Shown here one piece after another: positions 48,513 to 55,177 of a stretch of 55,177 nt of DNA. The position numbers and the translations under genes were made by a program. This DNA comes from JAGOUY01 sp964562155. Lineage in GTDB: Bacteria > Patescibacteriota > Patescibacteriia > 2-12-FULL-60-25. Each line of letters opens with the position of its first letter. Position 1 is the stretch's first letter. The notes under the pieces were generated by a model, which worked only from the letters and a program-made list of their open reading frames with translations, was not told the origin of the DNA and did not search any database. Location: contig CAZLRU010000010.1 of the NCBI GenBank assembly GCA_964562155.1, forward strand, positions 1 to 55,177. Reading direction: 5' to 3'.

Positions 48513-49871
48513 ATGAAAGCTCTAAAGAAGGATCTTAAGACATTGGTTGCCACGGGAGAATGGGAGGTGGTGGTTAATCATCGCTGTGATTTGTTAACTG
48601 AGCACATGATTTATGGTGGTTTGGTTTATCATGTGCGTTTAAGCGAGTTCGGATTCTCGTTTGAGAAGATGGATTCGTTATTTGACTCGATTACGGGAGA
48701 TGTTTTGTGGAAGAAGGCTCAGGTTCGAGAGCTGGAGGAGCGCGTACTTACTTCCGAACAATATCAACGTATTATTGCTCGTGCTCAATCCTCGCTTGAT
48801 GCCTATCGGGTCTACTTAGAGGATTTTAAGAAATCTTGCGTGCAAGCCAAACCAACACCGGAAATGATCGAGGCATTTTTTCGACGTTCTGAACAGACGG
48901 TGTCGGCTATTTTTTATTTTCAATTGGAAAAAGGGTTAACCAAAGAACTTGAACGTCAAGGTATTTCGGCGCAGGTCGTCCGTTCTTCGTTGACTGACAC
49001 GACGCGGGCTTCTCAGGAGCTTCATCGGATTGCAACCGCTTACGCATCAGAAATGTTGCCTGGGTATACCCGAGGCCATTCACTCTCTGAAGGATTGATG
49101 AAAGAGCTTTTGGCCTTTTCTCAGAGATTTGGGTATTTGGCTATGAAATATTTTCTTGGTCATCCTTGGACCGTTTGGGAGGCTTATGAGATGGCGCAAA
49201 GTGCGGTCCTGCATCCTCCTAAATCGGTTCGAGACATTCAGGCATCTTCTTCTCCTTATGTTTTGGCGCTTGAAGAGATCCTTCGTTTACGAACAGAGAT
49301 CTGGGAGACGATGTGTTATGGGTGTTCGTTATTCCGAGGCATGATGATCGAGTCTTTTTCTTCGTTGGTTGCGTATGAAGATTTGCTGCGTATGCGGGTA
49401 GATGAGGTTATTGGGCTTTTTTCCGGAACCTTTCCTGCGCGCTCTGTTCTGGATACTCGCGAAGCATTCGTCGTTGCCTCCGTTGATGGGGAGTTCAATG
49501 TTTGGTCTCAGGAAATACCTATCAATGCACCCAATATTTTGAGTGAAGTGATGGAGCTTAAGGGGATGACCGCACACTCTGGCATTGTACGGGGTAAAGC
49601 AAAAATTGTGATGTCTCCTCGCGAGGGATCCAAGGTGATGGACGGAGATATTTTAGTCGCGACGATGTCGACGCCGGATTTTTTGCCGGCTATGATGCGA
49701 GCCGCAGCGTTTGTCACGGACATTGGGGGAATCACCAGTCATGCGGCGATTGTGAGTCGAGAGATGGGAAAGCCGTGTGTGATTGGGACAAAGATGGCGA
49801 CGAAGGTTTTAAAAGATGGGGATCTGATCGAGGTTGATGCGACTAAAGGAGTGGTGAGAAAGATACGTTAG
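48513..49871 (+). CDS. Helical domain plus His-bearing swivel domain
   Basis: This 452-residue protein has residues ~1-350 mainly helical, with RFGYLAMKYFLGHPWTVWEAYE resembling the central substrate domain of rifampin-phosphotransferase-like proteins. Residues ~360-452 are a swivel domain with MTAHSGIVRGKAKIV, DFLPAMMRAAAFVTDIGGIT and SHAAIVSREMGKPCVIGTK, the phosphocarrier His intact. It has no ATP-grasp part and would need the protein encoded at 47234. A palindromic element begins at its stop codon. Confidence 0.78.
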   Translation: MKALKKDLKTLVATGEWEVVVNHRCDLLTEHMIYGGLVYHVRLSEFGFSFEKMDSLFDSITGDVLWKKAQVRELEERVLTSEQYQRIIARAQSSLDAYRVYLEDFKKSCVQAKPTPEMIEAFFRRSEQTVSAIFYFQLEKGLTKELERQGISAQVVRSSLTDTTRASQELHRIATAYASEMLPGYTRGHSLSEGLMKELLAFSQRFGYLAMKYFLGHPWTVWEAYEMAQSAVLHPPKSVRDIQASSSPYVLALEEILRLRTEIWETMCYGCSLFRGMMIESFSSLVAYEDLLRMRVDEVIGLFSGTFPARSVLDTREAFVVASVDGEFNVWSQEIPINAPNILSEVMELKGMTAHSGIVRGKAKIVMSPREGSKVMDGDILVATMSTPDFLPAMMRAAAFVTDIGGITSHAAIVSREMGKPCVIGTKMATKVLKDGDLIEVDATKGVVRKIR

Positions 49872-50007
49872 GCGGTGAGCTCGGACCAGCGGGTCTTTTT
49901 ATCGCCTGCGGAACTTGCTGCATAATCACGTTTGCTTTGCATTGGATGTTGATAGCTTCGGGCAGTCCTCGTCGATAAAAAGACCCGCTGGTCCGAGTTC
50001 TAGATAG
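49871..50007 (+). repeat. GATGGGCTC palindromic element, copy 8
   Basis: Variant ends GGCGGTGAGCTC and GAGTTCTAGATAG. 28-nt arms lie at 49877-49904 and 49973-50000, with one G-T wobble. Core type A. The stop codon TAG of the preceding gene is the TAG that precedes the element. Confidence 0.9.
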
Positions 50008-50068
50008 AGATGGGTAGGGGAAGGTGAAGGTTGCAAAAATCGTTAAAATACGTCTAAGTGTAGGGGAT

Positions 50069-51577
50069 ATGTTTTCGTCTCCGGGCTTGCTTGCTATTCT
50101 TGAGCGTTTCCGAGTACATCGTGAGTGGTATAACAAGAGTTATAGTGGGTATTACGCAGGTGTTCATCTGCAGGGTCTCGCAGTTGCTGAAGAATCAAAA
50201 AGTCCTTGGGGATTAGGATATGGTGTTTTGTTCCAGAATTACACGACGAAAGATCATCTTGATTGGTTTTGGGATGGGGATGATTTGAGGGAAAAACGCG
50301 AGGCGTTTTTGTTTATGGCGAAGATGAATCCTTCGCAGATTGATGTTATCTTGCAAGAAGGGGAGGCAAATCATACGCGCTTTATTCGTTATGCCGAGCC
50401 TTTTGCCAGCATGCGCATTCAGGATTTTTCTGATAAAGAATTGCGTGAGCATTTTGCGGGTCTAAAAGATGAGCTTATCTCGGTATCGCAATGGTCTTAT
50501 AGCGGGGATGCGTTTTTATCCGATAGCGGGGATGATTGGTTGGAGATTATTATTAAGCAGTATTTAGGCAAGAAAGCGACGGCTGCGGCGATTGCCACTT
50601 TGACCGCTCCTACGTTCCCATCGTTTGTGAACGAGGCTGAAGGATTGTTCTTGCGGATCGTAGAATCTCTAAGCCGTGCCGATGTAGCGCGTGCGGAAGC
50701 TCTGGCCGCGGAGTATGTTCAGCGGTATTTTTGGATTCGTACGAATTATCTTGTGTATGCACAGGTGACGGAAGAGCAGATCTTGGAAGAGGCGCGAACT
50801 TGGTTACTTGAGCATTCGGTGCAGGCTCTGTCTAAGAAATTGAAGGAAGAAGCGTCTCGTATTCAGAAGAATCGTGAAAAGAAGCAGGCTCTATTTGAAA
50901 AATTGGAGGCTCCTCCGGAGCTGCGCTCTGTTTTGCGTTTATCAGAGGTGTTTACGCATTTACAGGATCGCCGTAAAGAACGCGTGTTGCGCATGAATTG
51001 TTTGTTTTATCCGTTTATTCAGGAGGTTGAGCGGCGTTTTCAGATTGAATCTCCGTTAGGATTTTATTTGACGGCGGATGAGTTGTTTTCTTTGTTTGAT
51101 GGGATTGTTCTTAATTGGCAGATGATTCGTGAACGGTATCAAAAAGGGTTTGTCACGATTTTTTCATCGGAAGGCGTAAAGCTATTTCGCGCCGATGATT
51201 ATAAGGCGGAAGGTTGGGATCGGAATTTTTTTCAGGATGTGCAAATGGTAAAAGATGTAAAGGGAACCACGGCGTATCGAGGTGTCGTTAAAGGTGTGGT
51301 GCGTGTTTTGAAGACGGTGGCGGATATCGCTCAATTTCAAGTGGGGGAAATTTTGGTGGCGAATCAGACCACGCCTGAGTATGTTCCCGCCATGAAAAAA
51401 GCTGCGGCGATGGTGACGGATCAAGGGGGGATTACCTGTCATGCGGCGATTGTGTCGCGGGAACTTAAAATACCAACGGTGATTGGAACAAAGGTGGCTA
51501 CACAGGTTTTGAAAGACGGGGATGTTGTTGAGGTGGATGCAGAGAAAGGCATTGTGTCTTTGCTTTCGTCCTCGTAG
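50069..51577 (+). CDS. Helical domain plus His-bearing swivel domain (second type)
   Basis: This protein of about 502 residues has an N-terminal 400 residues (MFSSPGLLAILERFRVHREW ...) different from the 48513 product and largely helical. It includes LSKKLKEEASRIQKNREKKQ and LMNRE-like helices before FYLTADELFSLFDG. The swivel domain ends it: TAYRGVVKGVVRVLKT, PAMKKAAAMVTDQGGITCHA and AIVSRELKIPTVIGTK, with His intact. ATG 50069 follows AGGGG and a TTAAAAT box; an in-frame GTG at 50024 is an alternative. A palindromic element follows 39 nt after the stop. Confidence 0.75.
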   Translation: MFSSPGLLAILERFRVHREWYNKSYSGYYAGVHLQGLAVAEESKSPWGLGYGVLFQNYTTKDHLDWFWDGDDLREKREAFLFMAKMNPSQIDVILQEGEANHTRFIRYAEPFASMRIQDFSDKELREHFAGLKDELISVSQWSYSGDAFLSDSGDDWLEIIIKQYLGKKATAAAIATLTAPTFPSFVNEAEGLFLRIVESLSRADVARAEALAAEYVQRYFWIRTNYLVYAQVTEEQILEEARTWLLEHSVQALSKKLKEEASRIQKNREKKQALFEKLEAPPELRSVLRLSEVFTHLQDRRKERVLRMNCLFYPFIQEVERRFQIESPLGFYLTADELFSLFDGIVLNWQMIRERYQKGFVTIFSSEGVKLFRADDYKAEGWDRNFFQDVQMVKDVKGTTAYRGVVKGVVRVLKTVADIAQFQVGEILVANQTTPEYVPAMKKAAAMVTDQGGITCHAAIVSRELKIPTVIGTKVATQVLKDGDVVEVDAEKGIVSLLSSS

Positions 51578-51616
51578 CGGAGATGGGTAGCCCTGCGGGC
51601 GGCAGAATGAAAATTA

Positions 51617-51753
51617 GGTGATTGGCTCCGACCGGAAGTTCTTTTTGGCTCGCTCCGTAACTCGCTGCGTTTTCATGTTGGCTTCGCATTTGTTTTTGAT
51701 AGCTTCGGACATACTCACTCGCAAAAAGAACTTCCGGTCGGAGCCCTAGATAG
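51617..51753 (+). repeat. GATGGGCTC palindromic element, copy 9
   Basis: Perfect 23-bp arms lie at 51624-51646 and 51723-51745. Core type B. The 5' mini-hairpin CCCTGCGGGCGGCAG lies at 51590 and a purine-rich tail follows. Confidence 0.9.
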
Positions 51754-51779
51754 AGAGGAGATGGGGGGAAGGGATATAA

Positions 51780-51806
51780 AAAGCAGAAGACCCGCAGTGT
51801 GGCGGG
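51780..51806 (-). terminator. Terminator of the 182-residue GC-rich gene
   Basis: CCCGC/GCGGG stem with TCTTCTGCTTTTT after it on the minus strand. Confidence 0.45.
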
Positions 51807-51823
51807 GGAGGAGGGGGTTTTGA

Positions 51824-52372
51824 TTAGGCGGCGGAGTGGTAGGAGTAGATTTCTCCGACGTAGAGGATGCCGTCACGTTCGATGAGGATGATGCCTTCGC
51901 CCAGGCCGAGATCAATATCTTCGATATTGGGATCATTGATGAACTTGTTGAGCACCTCGTTGACGATGCGTGGCGGCAGTACGATGAGTTCGCCTGTGCC
52001 GAGATCGAGCTTGATGAGGACTTCGCTCAGCGTTTCTGCGACCTCGTTCACCACGGTGGTTGGAGGCGCGTCCTCCGTCCAGACGTCCAGGGCGTCTTGC
52101 CAGCCTGGACCATCGAGAAGGGCGAGGTCGAAGTCGTCCTCAGGGCTTCCCTGACGGTACCAGTTCTGGGCTACGATTGCGCCCGCCGTCTGCAGGCAGG
52201 GCATGTTCGGCCAGGGGGCGATGCGGCAGATGGCTGCGTCGCGCAGCTCCCGCCCGATCGCCCGGATCTTCTCGAGGGTCTCCGGCATGAGCGCGGGTTG
52301 TCCTACGATCAACCCAGTTTCGCCCTGACAGAACACGAGCAGAAACCGACAGTGTGGAGTATTCTCCTTCAC
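51824..52372 (-). CDS. GC-rich hypothetical protein (182 aa)
   Basis: This protein of about 182 residues has FLLVFCQGETGLIVGQPALM near the start, a helical middle with IAPWPNMPCLQTAGAIVAQNW and an acidic C-terminal domain (LGTGELIVLPPRIVNEVLNK and IILIERDGILYVGEIYS). No family is recognised. GTG 52372 was chosen because AAAGGA lies eight bases before it; GTG 52396 is the longer alternative. TTGACG with TAGGAT 16 nt downstream lies just upstream. It is one of the insulated GC-rich genes and interrupts the phosphotransferase cluster on the opposite strand. Confidence 0.6.
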   Translation of the reverse strand: MKENTPHCRFLLVFCQGETGLIVGQPALMPETLEKIRAIGRELRDAAICRIAPWPNMPCLQTAGAIVAQNWYRQGSPEDDFDLALLDGPGWQDALDVWTEDAPPTTVVNEVAETLSEVLIKLDLGTGELIVLPPRIVNEVLNKFINDPNIEDIDLGLGEGIILIERDGILYVGEIYSYHSAA

Positions 52373-52464
52373 GGCGTTTTTCCTTTCGTTCGCCACCTGG
52401 TTGTAGGGGCGATGAAGTATCCTAGCAAGCAGGTAAGCTTCGTCAAGATGGAGGATTGTTTTTA

Positions 52465-52493
52465 TTGACGGTGGCGTCTTTTTTGCCCATACT
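52465..52493 (+). promoter_or_regulatory. Promoter of the third swivel gene
   Basis: TTGACG and CATACT with a 17-nt spacer; the ATG follows ten bases after the -10 box, so the message is nearly leaderless. Confidence 0.6.
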
Positions 52494-52503
52494 TTGCTTA
52501 AAT

Positions 52504-53532
52504 ATGGTTAAGCTTTCTTCCATTTTTTCTCGTGAAAAATCGTTATTCTACTTTTGCATGTGGGATGAGAGCGATCGGTTGGGATATGAGCGATTTGCCG
52601 GCCATCGAATTGAGCAGAATTTGTTTTTGAAAGAGGAGCCGGTCGGGAAGACGTCGGTTTGGTATGCGGAGCCTGAGATGGAAGTGTTTCGGTTGAAGCT
52701 CGTTGAACGGATGAAGGCAAAGCCGGAAACGTTGGAAGAGATGATCAAGGTGTTGGATGAACAGTGGGCGAAGCTTCTTCCGTATCTTCATAACGAGAAG
52801 AGACTTCTGCACATTGATGAATTTGAGGTCTATTATCAGGCCTTGGTTGAGTGGTGGTCGGCGATGACCGTGTTGTTTCACATGCCTGATTTATCCGGGG
52901 TAGATTCTTTTCTTCAGGCGCGTGCGTTGGATCGTCGAATGATGAGTGAGAAGTATACGGAGAAGATGAGCGAAGTGATGGTGGAATTTTGGGAAGTCTG
53001 TCAGCTGGAGCATGCACGCCTTGCGCATGTGCTCACACCTCATGAAGCGGTTCGATTAGCGCGTGGCAATATGTCTAACAACGAACGCCGACGGATTGAG
53101 GCGCGTTGTGAGGGGTTTGGGATGTTGAATGGACAGGTGTTTTCGCTCGTTTCGTTGCAAGAGGCAATGGATATGTTGGGTGTTCATTTGGAGGAGGATG
53201 AGGTAGAGGAAGTGTCAGAGCTGCAGGGTTTTTGCGCGTATACAGGATGTGTTCAAGGTGATGTTTGTTTGATTTTGAAGAATGAAGATCTGATCAAATT
53301 TCAAGCAGGTCAGATTTTGGTGACGCAGATGACTAATCCAAATTTTGTGTCGGTGATGAAACAGGCGAGAGCCATTGTTACCGATGAGGGAGGGGTGACT
53401 TGTCATGCCGCGATCGTGGCGAGAGAGTTTGGGATTCCGTGTTTGGTTGGTACGAAGATTGGAACAAAGGTTTTTAAAGATGGGGATCGAGTCGAGGTGG
53501 ATGCGGAAAAAGGAATAGTAAGAAAATTATAG
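52504..53532 (+). CDS. Helical domain plus His-bearing swivel domain (third type)
   Basis: This protein of about 342 residues has an N-terminal 240 residues (MVKLSSIFSREKSLFYFCMW ...) unlike the other two. The swivel domain ends it: GFCAYTGCVQGDVCLILK, SVMKQARAIVTDEGGVTCHA and AIVAREFGIPCLVGTK. The His is intact. It has no ATP-grasp part. A minimal palindromic element follows two bases after the stop codon. Together with the genes at 48513 and 50069 it forms a set with a common C-terminus and three different N-termini. Confidence 0.75.
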   Translation: MVKLSSIFSREKSLFYFCMWDESDRLGYERFAGHRIEQNLFLKEEPVGKTSVWYAEPEMEVFRLKLVERMKAKPETLEEMIKVLDEQWAKLLPYLHNEKRLLHIDEFEVYYQALVEWWSAMTVLFHMPDLSGVDSFLQARALDRRMMSEKYTEKMSEVMVEFWEVCQLEHARLAHVLTPHEAVRLARGNMSNNERRRIEARCEGFGMLNGQVFSLVSLQEAMDMLGVHLEEDEVEEVSELQGFCAYTGCVQGDVCLILKNEDLIKFQAGQILVTQMTNPNFVSVMKQARAIVTDEGGVTCHAAIVAREFGIPCLVGTKIGTKVFKDGDRVEVDAEKGIVRKL

Positions 53533-53534
53533 TA

Positions 53535-53565
53535 GGTGATGGGTTCCGATCGGAGCCCTAGATAG
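53535..53565 (+). repeat. GATGGGCTC palindromic element, copy 10 (minimal)
   Basis: Only the ends remain: GGTGATGGGTTCCGA joined directly to TCGGAGCCCTAGATAG, a nine-pair stem with one G-T wobble. The whole core has been lost by deletion. Confidence 0.85.
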
Positions 53566-53612
53566 AGGAGGAGGGGGCGGACAGACCAGTCGACTGTAGC
53601 GTGGGGAGGGGC

Positions 53613-53618
53613 TATGAT
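53613..53618 (+). promoter_or_regulatory. -10 box for the DUF3592-like gene
   Basis: TATGAT, with TCGACT 17 nt upstream, ends seven bases before ATG 53626. Confidence 0.45.
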
Positions 53619-53625
53619 GGTAGGC

Positions 53626-54012
53626 ATGCGTTCTTCTTTGTCTGCTGCGCCATCTGCTTCATCGGGCGCTCGTACAAATGCGATGATTTTGGGGATACTC
53701 GCTCTGGTTGGGGTTATCAGCTTTTTTGTGTTTTTTTGGCCTGAACATGTTCGTAAGCAGATCTTGCGTACAGGTGTGCGAGCTCAGGCTGTTGTATTAG
53801 CCATTGAACCAACCGGCGCCATCATTAACAATCAACCACAAGTACAATTAACTTTGCAGGTTCAGGCCACGGAGATGAAGGTGTATCGAGCTAAGGTAAA
53901 AATGGTGGTTAACCAGGTTTATCTATCTGAGTTTCAGCCCGGTCATATTTTACAGGTTCATTATGATCCAAAAGATCCTTCGCGGGTCGCGGTTGATGAG
54001 AGTGGTTCATGA
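53626..54012 (+). CDS. Single-span membrane protein with DUF3592-like outer domain
   Basis: This 128-residue protein has a Ser/Ala-rich start and one membrane helix (AMILGILALVGVISFFVFFW). A domain of about 85 residues follows with GVRAQAVVLAIEPTGAIIN, VQLTLQVQA and GHILQVHYDPKDPSRVAVDE. The pattern of a strand pair followed by V-x-Y-D-P-x-D-P resembles DUF3592-type proteins. The ATG at 53626 was preferred over 53614, which lies inside the -10 box. Function unknown. Confidence 0.6.
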   Translation: MRSSLSAAPSASSGARTNAMILGILALVGVISFFVFFWPEHVRKQILRTGVRAQAVVLAIEPTGAIINNQPQVQLTLQVQATEMKVYRAKVKMVVNQVYLSEFQPGHILQVHYDPKDPSRVAVDESGS

Positions 54013-54156
54013 GGGGTGGCGTTATTACGATTGTTGTTACGCGGTCTAGGATGGATATTTAAAGTCTGACTTAAATTGGTTTGTTTTAAAATGCTGGATA
54101 AGAAATGTGGCTCAAGTAGGCTTACCTATGTCTTCTTGGATGAAACAGGTTTATAT

Positions 54157-54281
54157 TCGGCAAGATCTTTTAGCCCGCTCTGTAACTTGCCGCATTTTTA
54201 CGTTTGCTTCGCATTTGATGTTGATAGCCTCGAACATACTTACTCGCAAAAAGACCTTCCGACCGGAGCCCTAGATGAGAG
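54157..54281 (+). repeat. GATGGGCTC palindromic element, copy 11 (decayed)
   Basis: The type B core and the 3' arm are recognisable (GTAACTTGCCGCATTTTTACG, CTTCGCATTTGATGTTGATA, GCAAAAAGACCTTCCGACC and GAGCCCTAGATGAG). The 5' end and most of the 5' arm are lost. It fills most of the 357-nt gap before the last gene. Confidence 0.75.
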
Positions 54282-54314
54282 AAGATAGAAGGATGGTTTA
54301 TTAAAATTGTTGAA

Positions 54315-54341
54315 CCCCCGCGCACGTATGTGCAGCGGGGG
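54315..54341 (-). terminator. Terminator of the last GC-rich gene
   Basis: CCCCCGC/GCGGGGG stem with inner GCAC/GTGC pairing and AACAATTTTAA after it on the minus strand. Confidence 0.7.
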
Positions 54342-54369
54342 CGTTGGAAAGGGAGAAGAGGCGAGGTGG

Positions 54370-54927
54370 TCAGGCGGCGACGCTGGTGGTGGATCGGGGG
54401 CGCTCGATGACGAGCTTGGCCCCTTGCGCGCGGAAGATGAGGATGTCGGAGTCCTGGAAGGCCGCGATCTCTGCACTCCTTGTTTCAGCGACCACCATCT
54501 GCCTCGCGAGCTGTCGCGCCATGATGGTGAGCAGTACTGGATGGGAGCAGATCACTACGTTCGGACGGGTCGATTCGTGTTCGCTCGTCAGCATCTCGAT
54601 TCGACGAGTCATTGCTTGCGCTCTCGAGGTCGTACGCTCGTGGAACGAGCGACTGTCGAAGTCCTCGGGCCGCCAGGTCTTCATGACGCTCAGCGGTTCG
54701 CCTTCGATGACCGTGAGTTCGTGCACGATCTGGGCGTCCGTCTTGCATACTTCGGTTGCGATCTCGAACCCGTTGGGTGAGCAGAACGCCACGACGGGAC
54801 GGGTTCCCTCGAGGCTGTTCTGCAGCGCCTTCATGTCTGCCGCTGACTCGGTGGTCAGGATGATCCGGCCGCCGTTCAGCAGCGTCTGTACCAGGTGGTA
54901 CAGAGAGAAAATGTCTCGATTGAGCAT
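54370..54927 (-). CDS. GC-rich hypothetical protein, possible degenerate histidine-phosphatase fold
   Basis: This 185-residue protein has an opening strand IILTTESAADMKALQNSL followed by VVAFCSPNG, and a later NVVICSHPVLLTIMARQLAR segment. Their order and the S-H-P triplet recall the second half of histidine phosphatases, but the first RHG motif is absent, so activity is doubtful. GAGGAGAGG precedes the ATG and a TTGACA lies at 55060-55065 on the minus strand. It belongs to the insulated GC-rich gene set. Confidence 0.55.
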   Translation of the reverse strand: MLNRDIFSLYHLVQTLLNGGRIILTTESAADMKALQNSLEGTRPVVAFCSPNGFEIATEVCKTDAQIVHELTVIEGEPLSVMKTWRPEDFDSRSFHERTTSRAQAMTRRIEMLTSEHESTRPNVVICSHPVLLTIMARQLARQMVVAETRSAEIAAFQDSDILIFRAQGAKLVIERPRSTTSVAA

Positions 54928-55110
54928 CGCGATCCTCTCCTCACGCTTTTTGACCTTACGGGGGTCTGAAGCGGGTGTCTAAAACCGGGAGTTTTAGGTA
55001 TCCACTTCAGACGGTGTGAAAAAGGAGCGATGGTCGATGGTCTCAAAACTTGATGATTTTGTCAATAAAACCTTCCTGAGTTTGCATAAAATTTGGCTAG
55101 GATTAGCGAA

Positions 55111-55132
55111 CCCCCGTACACGTGTACAGGGG
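55111..55132. terminator. Hairpin at the right edge
   Basis: CCCCCGTACACGTGTACAGG(GG) can fold on itself. It resembles the terminator at 54315 and may end another minus-strand gene that lies beyond the window. Confidence 0.4.
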
Positions 55133-55177
55133 TCGAGAGGATCGGCGCGCCGCGCGAGACGCGGCGAGGGGGTGCGG

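Noticed and set aside
19431..53565. CRISPR array
   Set aside because: The repeated elements are 31-200 nt, kilobases apart and palindromic, with no regular spacers and no cas genes.
19431..54281. Integron attC sites
   Set aside because: The elements lack the RYYYAAC and GTTRRRY core sites and no integron integrase is present; only the cassette-like placement is similar.
19431..54281. Simple intrinsic terminators
   Set aside because: There is no T run after GAGCCCTAGATAG, the cores are conserved, and orientation ignores the neighbouring genes.
1..55177. Recoded TGA (Gly) as in Gracilibacteria/Absconditabacteria
   Set aside because: Several genes end cleanly at TGA (for example 5131, 18899, 28668, 54012) next to terminators or the next gene, and no essential gene has internal TGA.
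1..55177. Insertion sequences or prophage
   Set aside because: No transposase, integrase, capsid, portal or terminase-like protein was recognised in any frame; the tail-fibre-like module at the left end occurs in CPR surface proteins.

Overview
The window looks like a chromosomal segment of a Candidate Phyla Radiation (Patescibacteria) bacterium using the standard code, since TGA closes several clean genes. The reasons are the family content and architecture. There are six small two-helix VirB2/TrbC-like pilins in one cluster, a huge Ser/Thr-rich surface protein with duplicated tail-fibre-like modules, a bifunctional phosphoglucose/phosphomannose isomerase, DUF4342 and DUF4383-type small proteins, and very short or absent 5' untranslated regions. 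No phylum-level placement inside CPR is claimed.

Layout. 1-5.1 kb: end of a surface protein, an O-antigen-ligase/TPR membrane protein and a coiled-coil protein. 5.2-6.4 kb: tRNA-Ala(GGC) followed by two AT-richer accessory genes (Nudix, half-size EamA), each ending in a copy of the tRNA 3' end plus terminator. 6.4-9.3 kb: small lipoproteins and membrane proteins. 9.4-13.5 kb (minus strand): rpsO, a small ORF, a NYN-domain gene and pnp. 13.6-21.9 kb: several GC-rich genes with strong Shine-Dalgarno sites and their own terminators, a TrpR-like regulator, a large PEP-synthase-like phosphotransferase, a histidine phosphatase and an M20 peptidase. 22-26 kb: leuS carrying an in-frame alpha/beta-hydrolase insertion, then galU. 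26-34 kb: a solute-binding lipoprotein and the pilin/Cys-rich secretion cluster. 34-39.5 kb: sugar-phosphate isomerase, a degenerate metallo-beta-lactamase fold protein and gyrA. 39.6-47.1 kb: two paralogous GC-rich-class genes, a TrmB-like regulator, ruvA, a FemAB ligase, DoxX, an ABC-F ATPase, rhodanese, DUF4342 and engB. 47.2-53.5 kb: a dismembered PEP-synthase/rifampin-phosphotransferase system with one ATP-grasp subunit, a lone swivel domain lacking its histidine, and three proteins that join different helical domains to a His-bearing swivel domain.

Three things stand out. First, from 19.4 kb onward there are eleven copies of an imperfectly palindromic element with fixed ends (GGCGATGGGCTC ... 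GAGCCCTAGATAG), element-specific stem arms that are self-complementary, and conserved or covarying cores. All are in the same orientation and most sit just behind a gene. Second, leucyl-tRNA synthetase contains a complete serine-hydrolase domain inside its zinc-ribbon region. Third, the split phosphotransferase locus looks like one kinase-like subunit serving several substrate/swivel subunits. Two translation styles coexist: most genes have a -10 box 6-12 nt before ATG (leaderless), whereas the pilin gene and the GC-rich gene set have clear Shine-Dalgarno sites.
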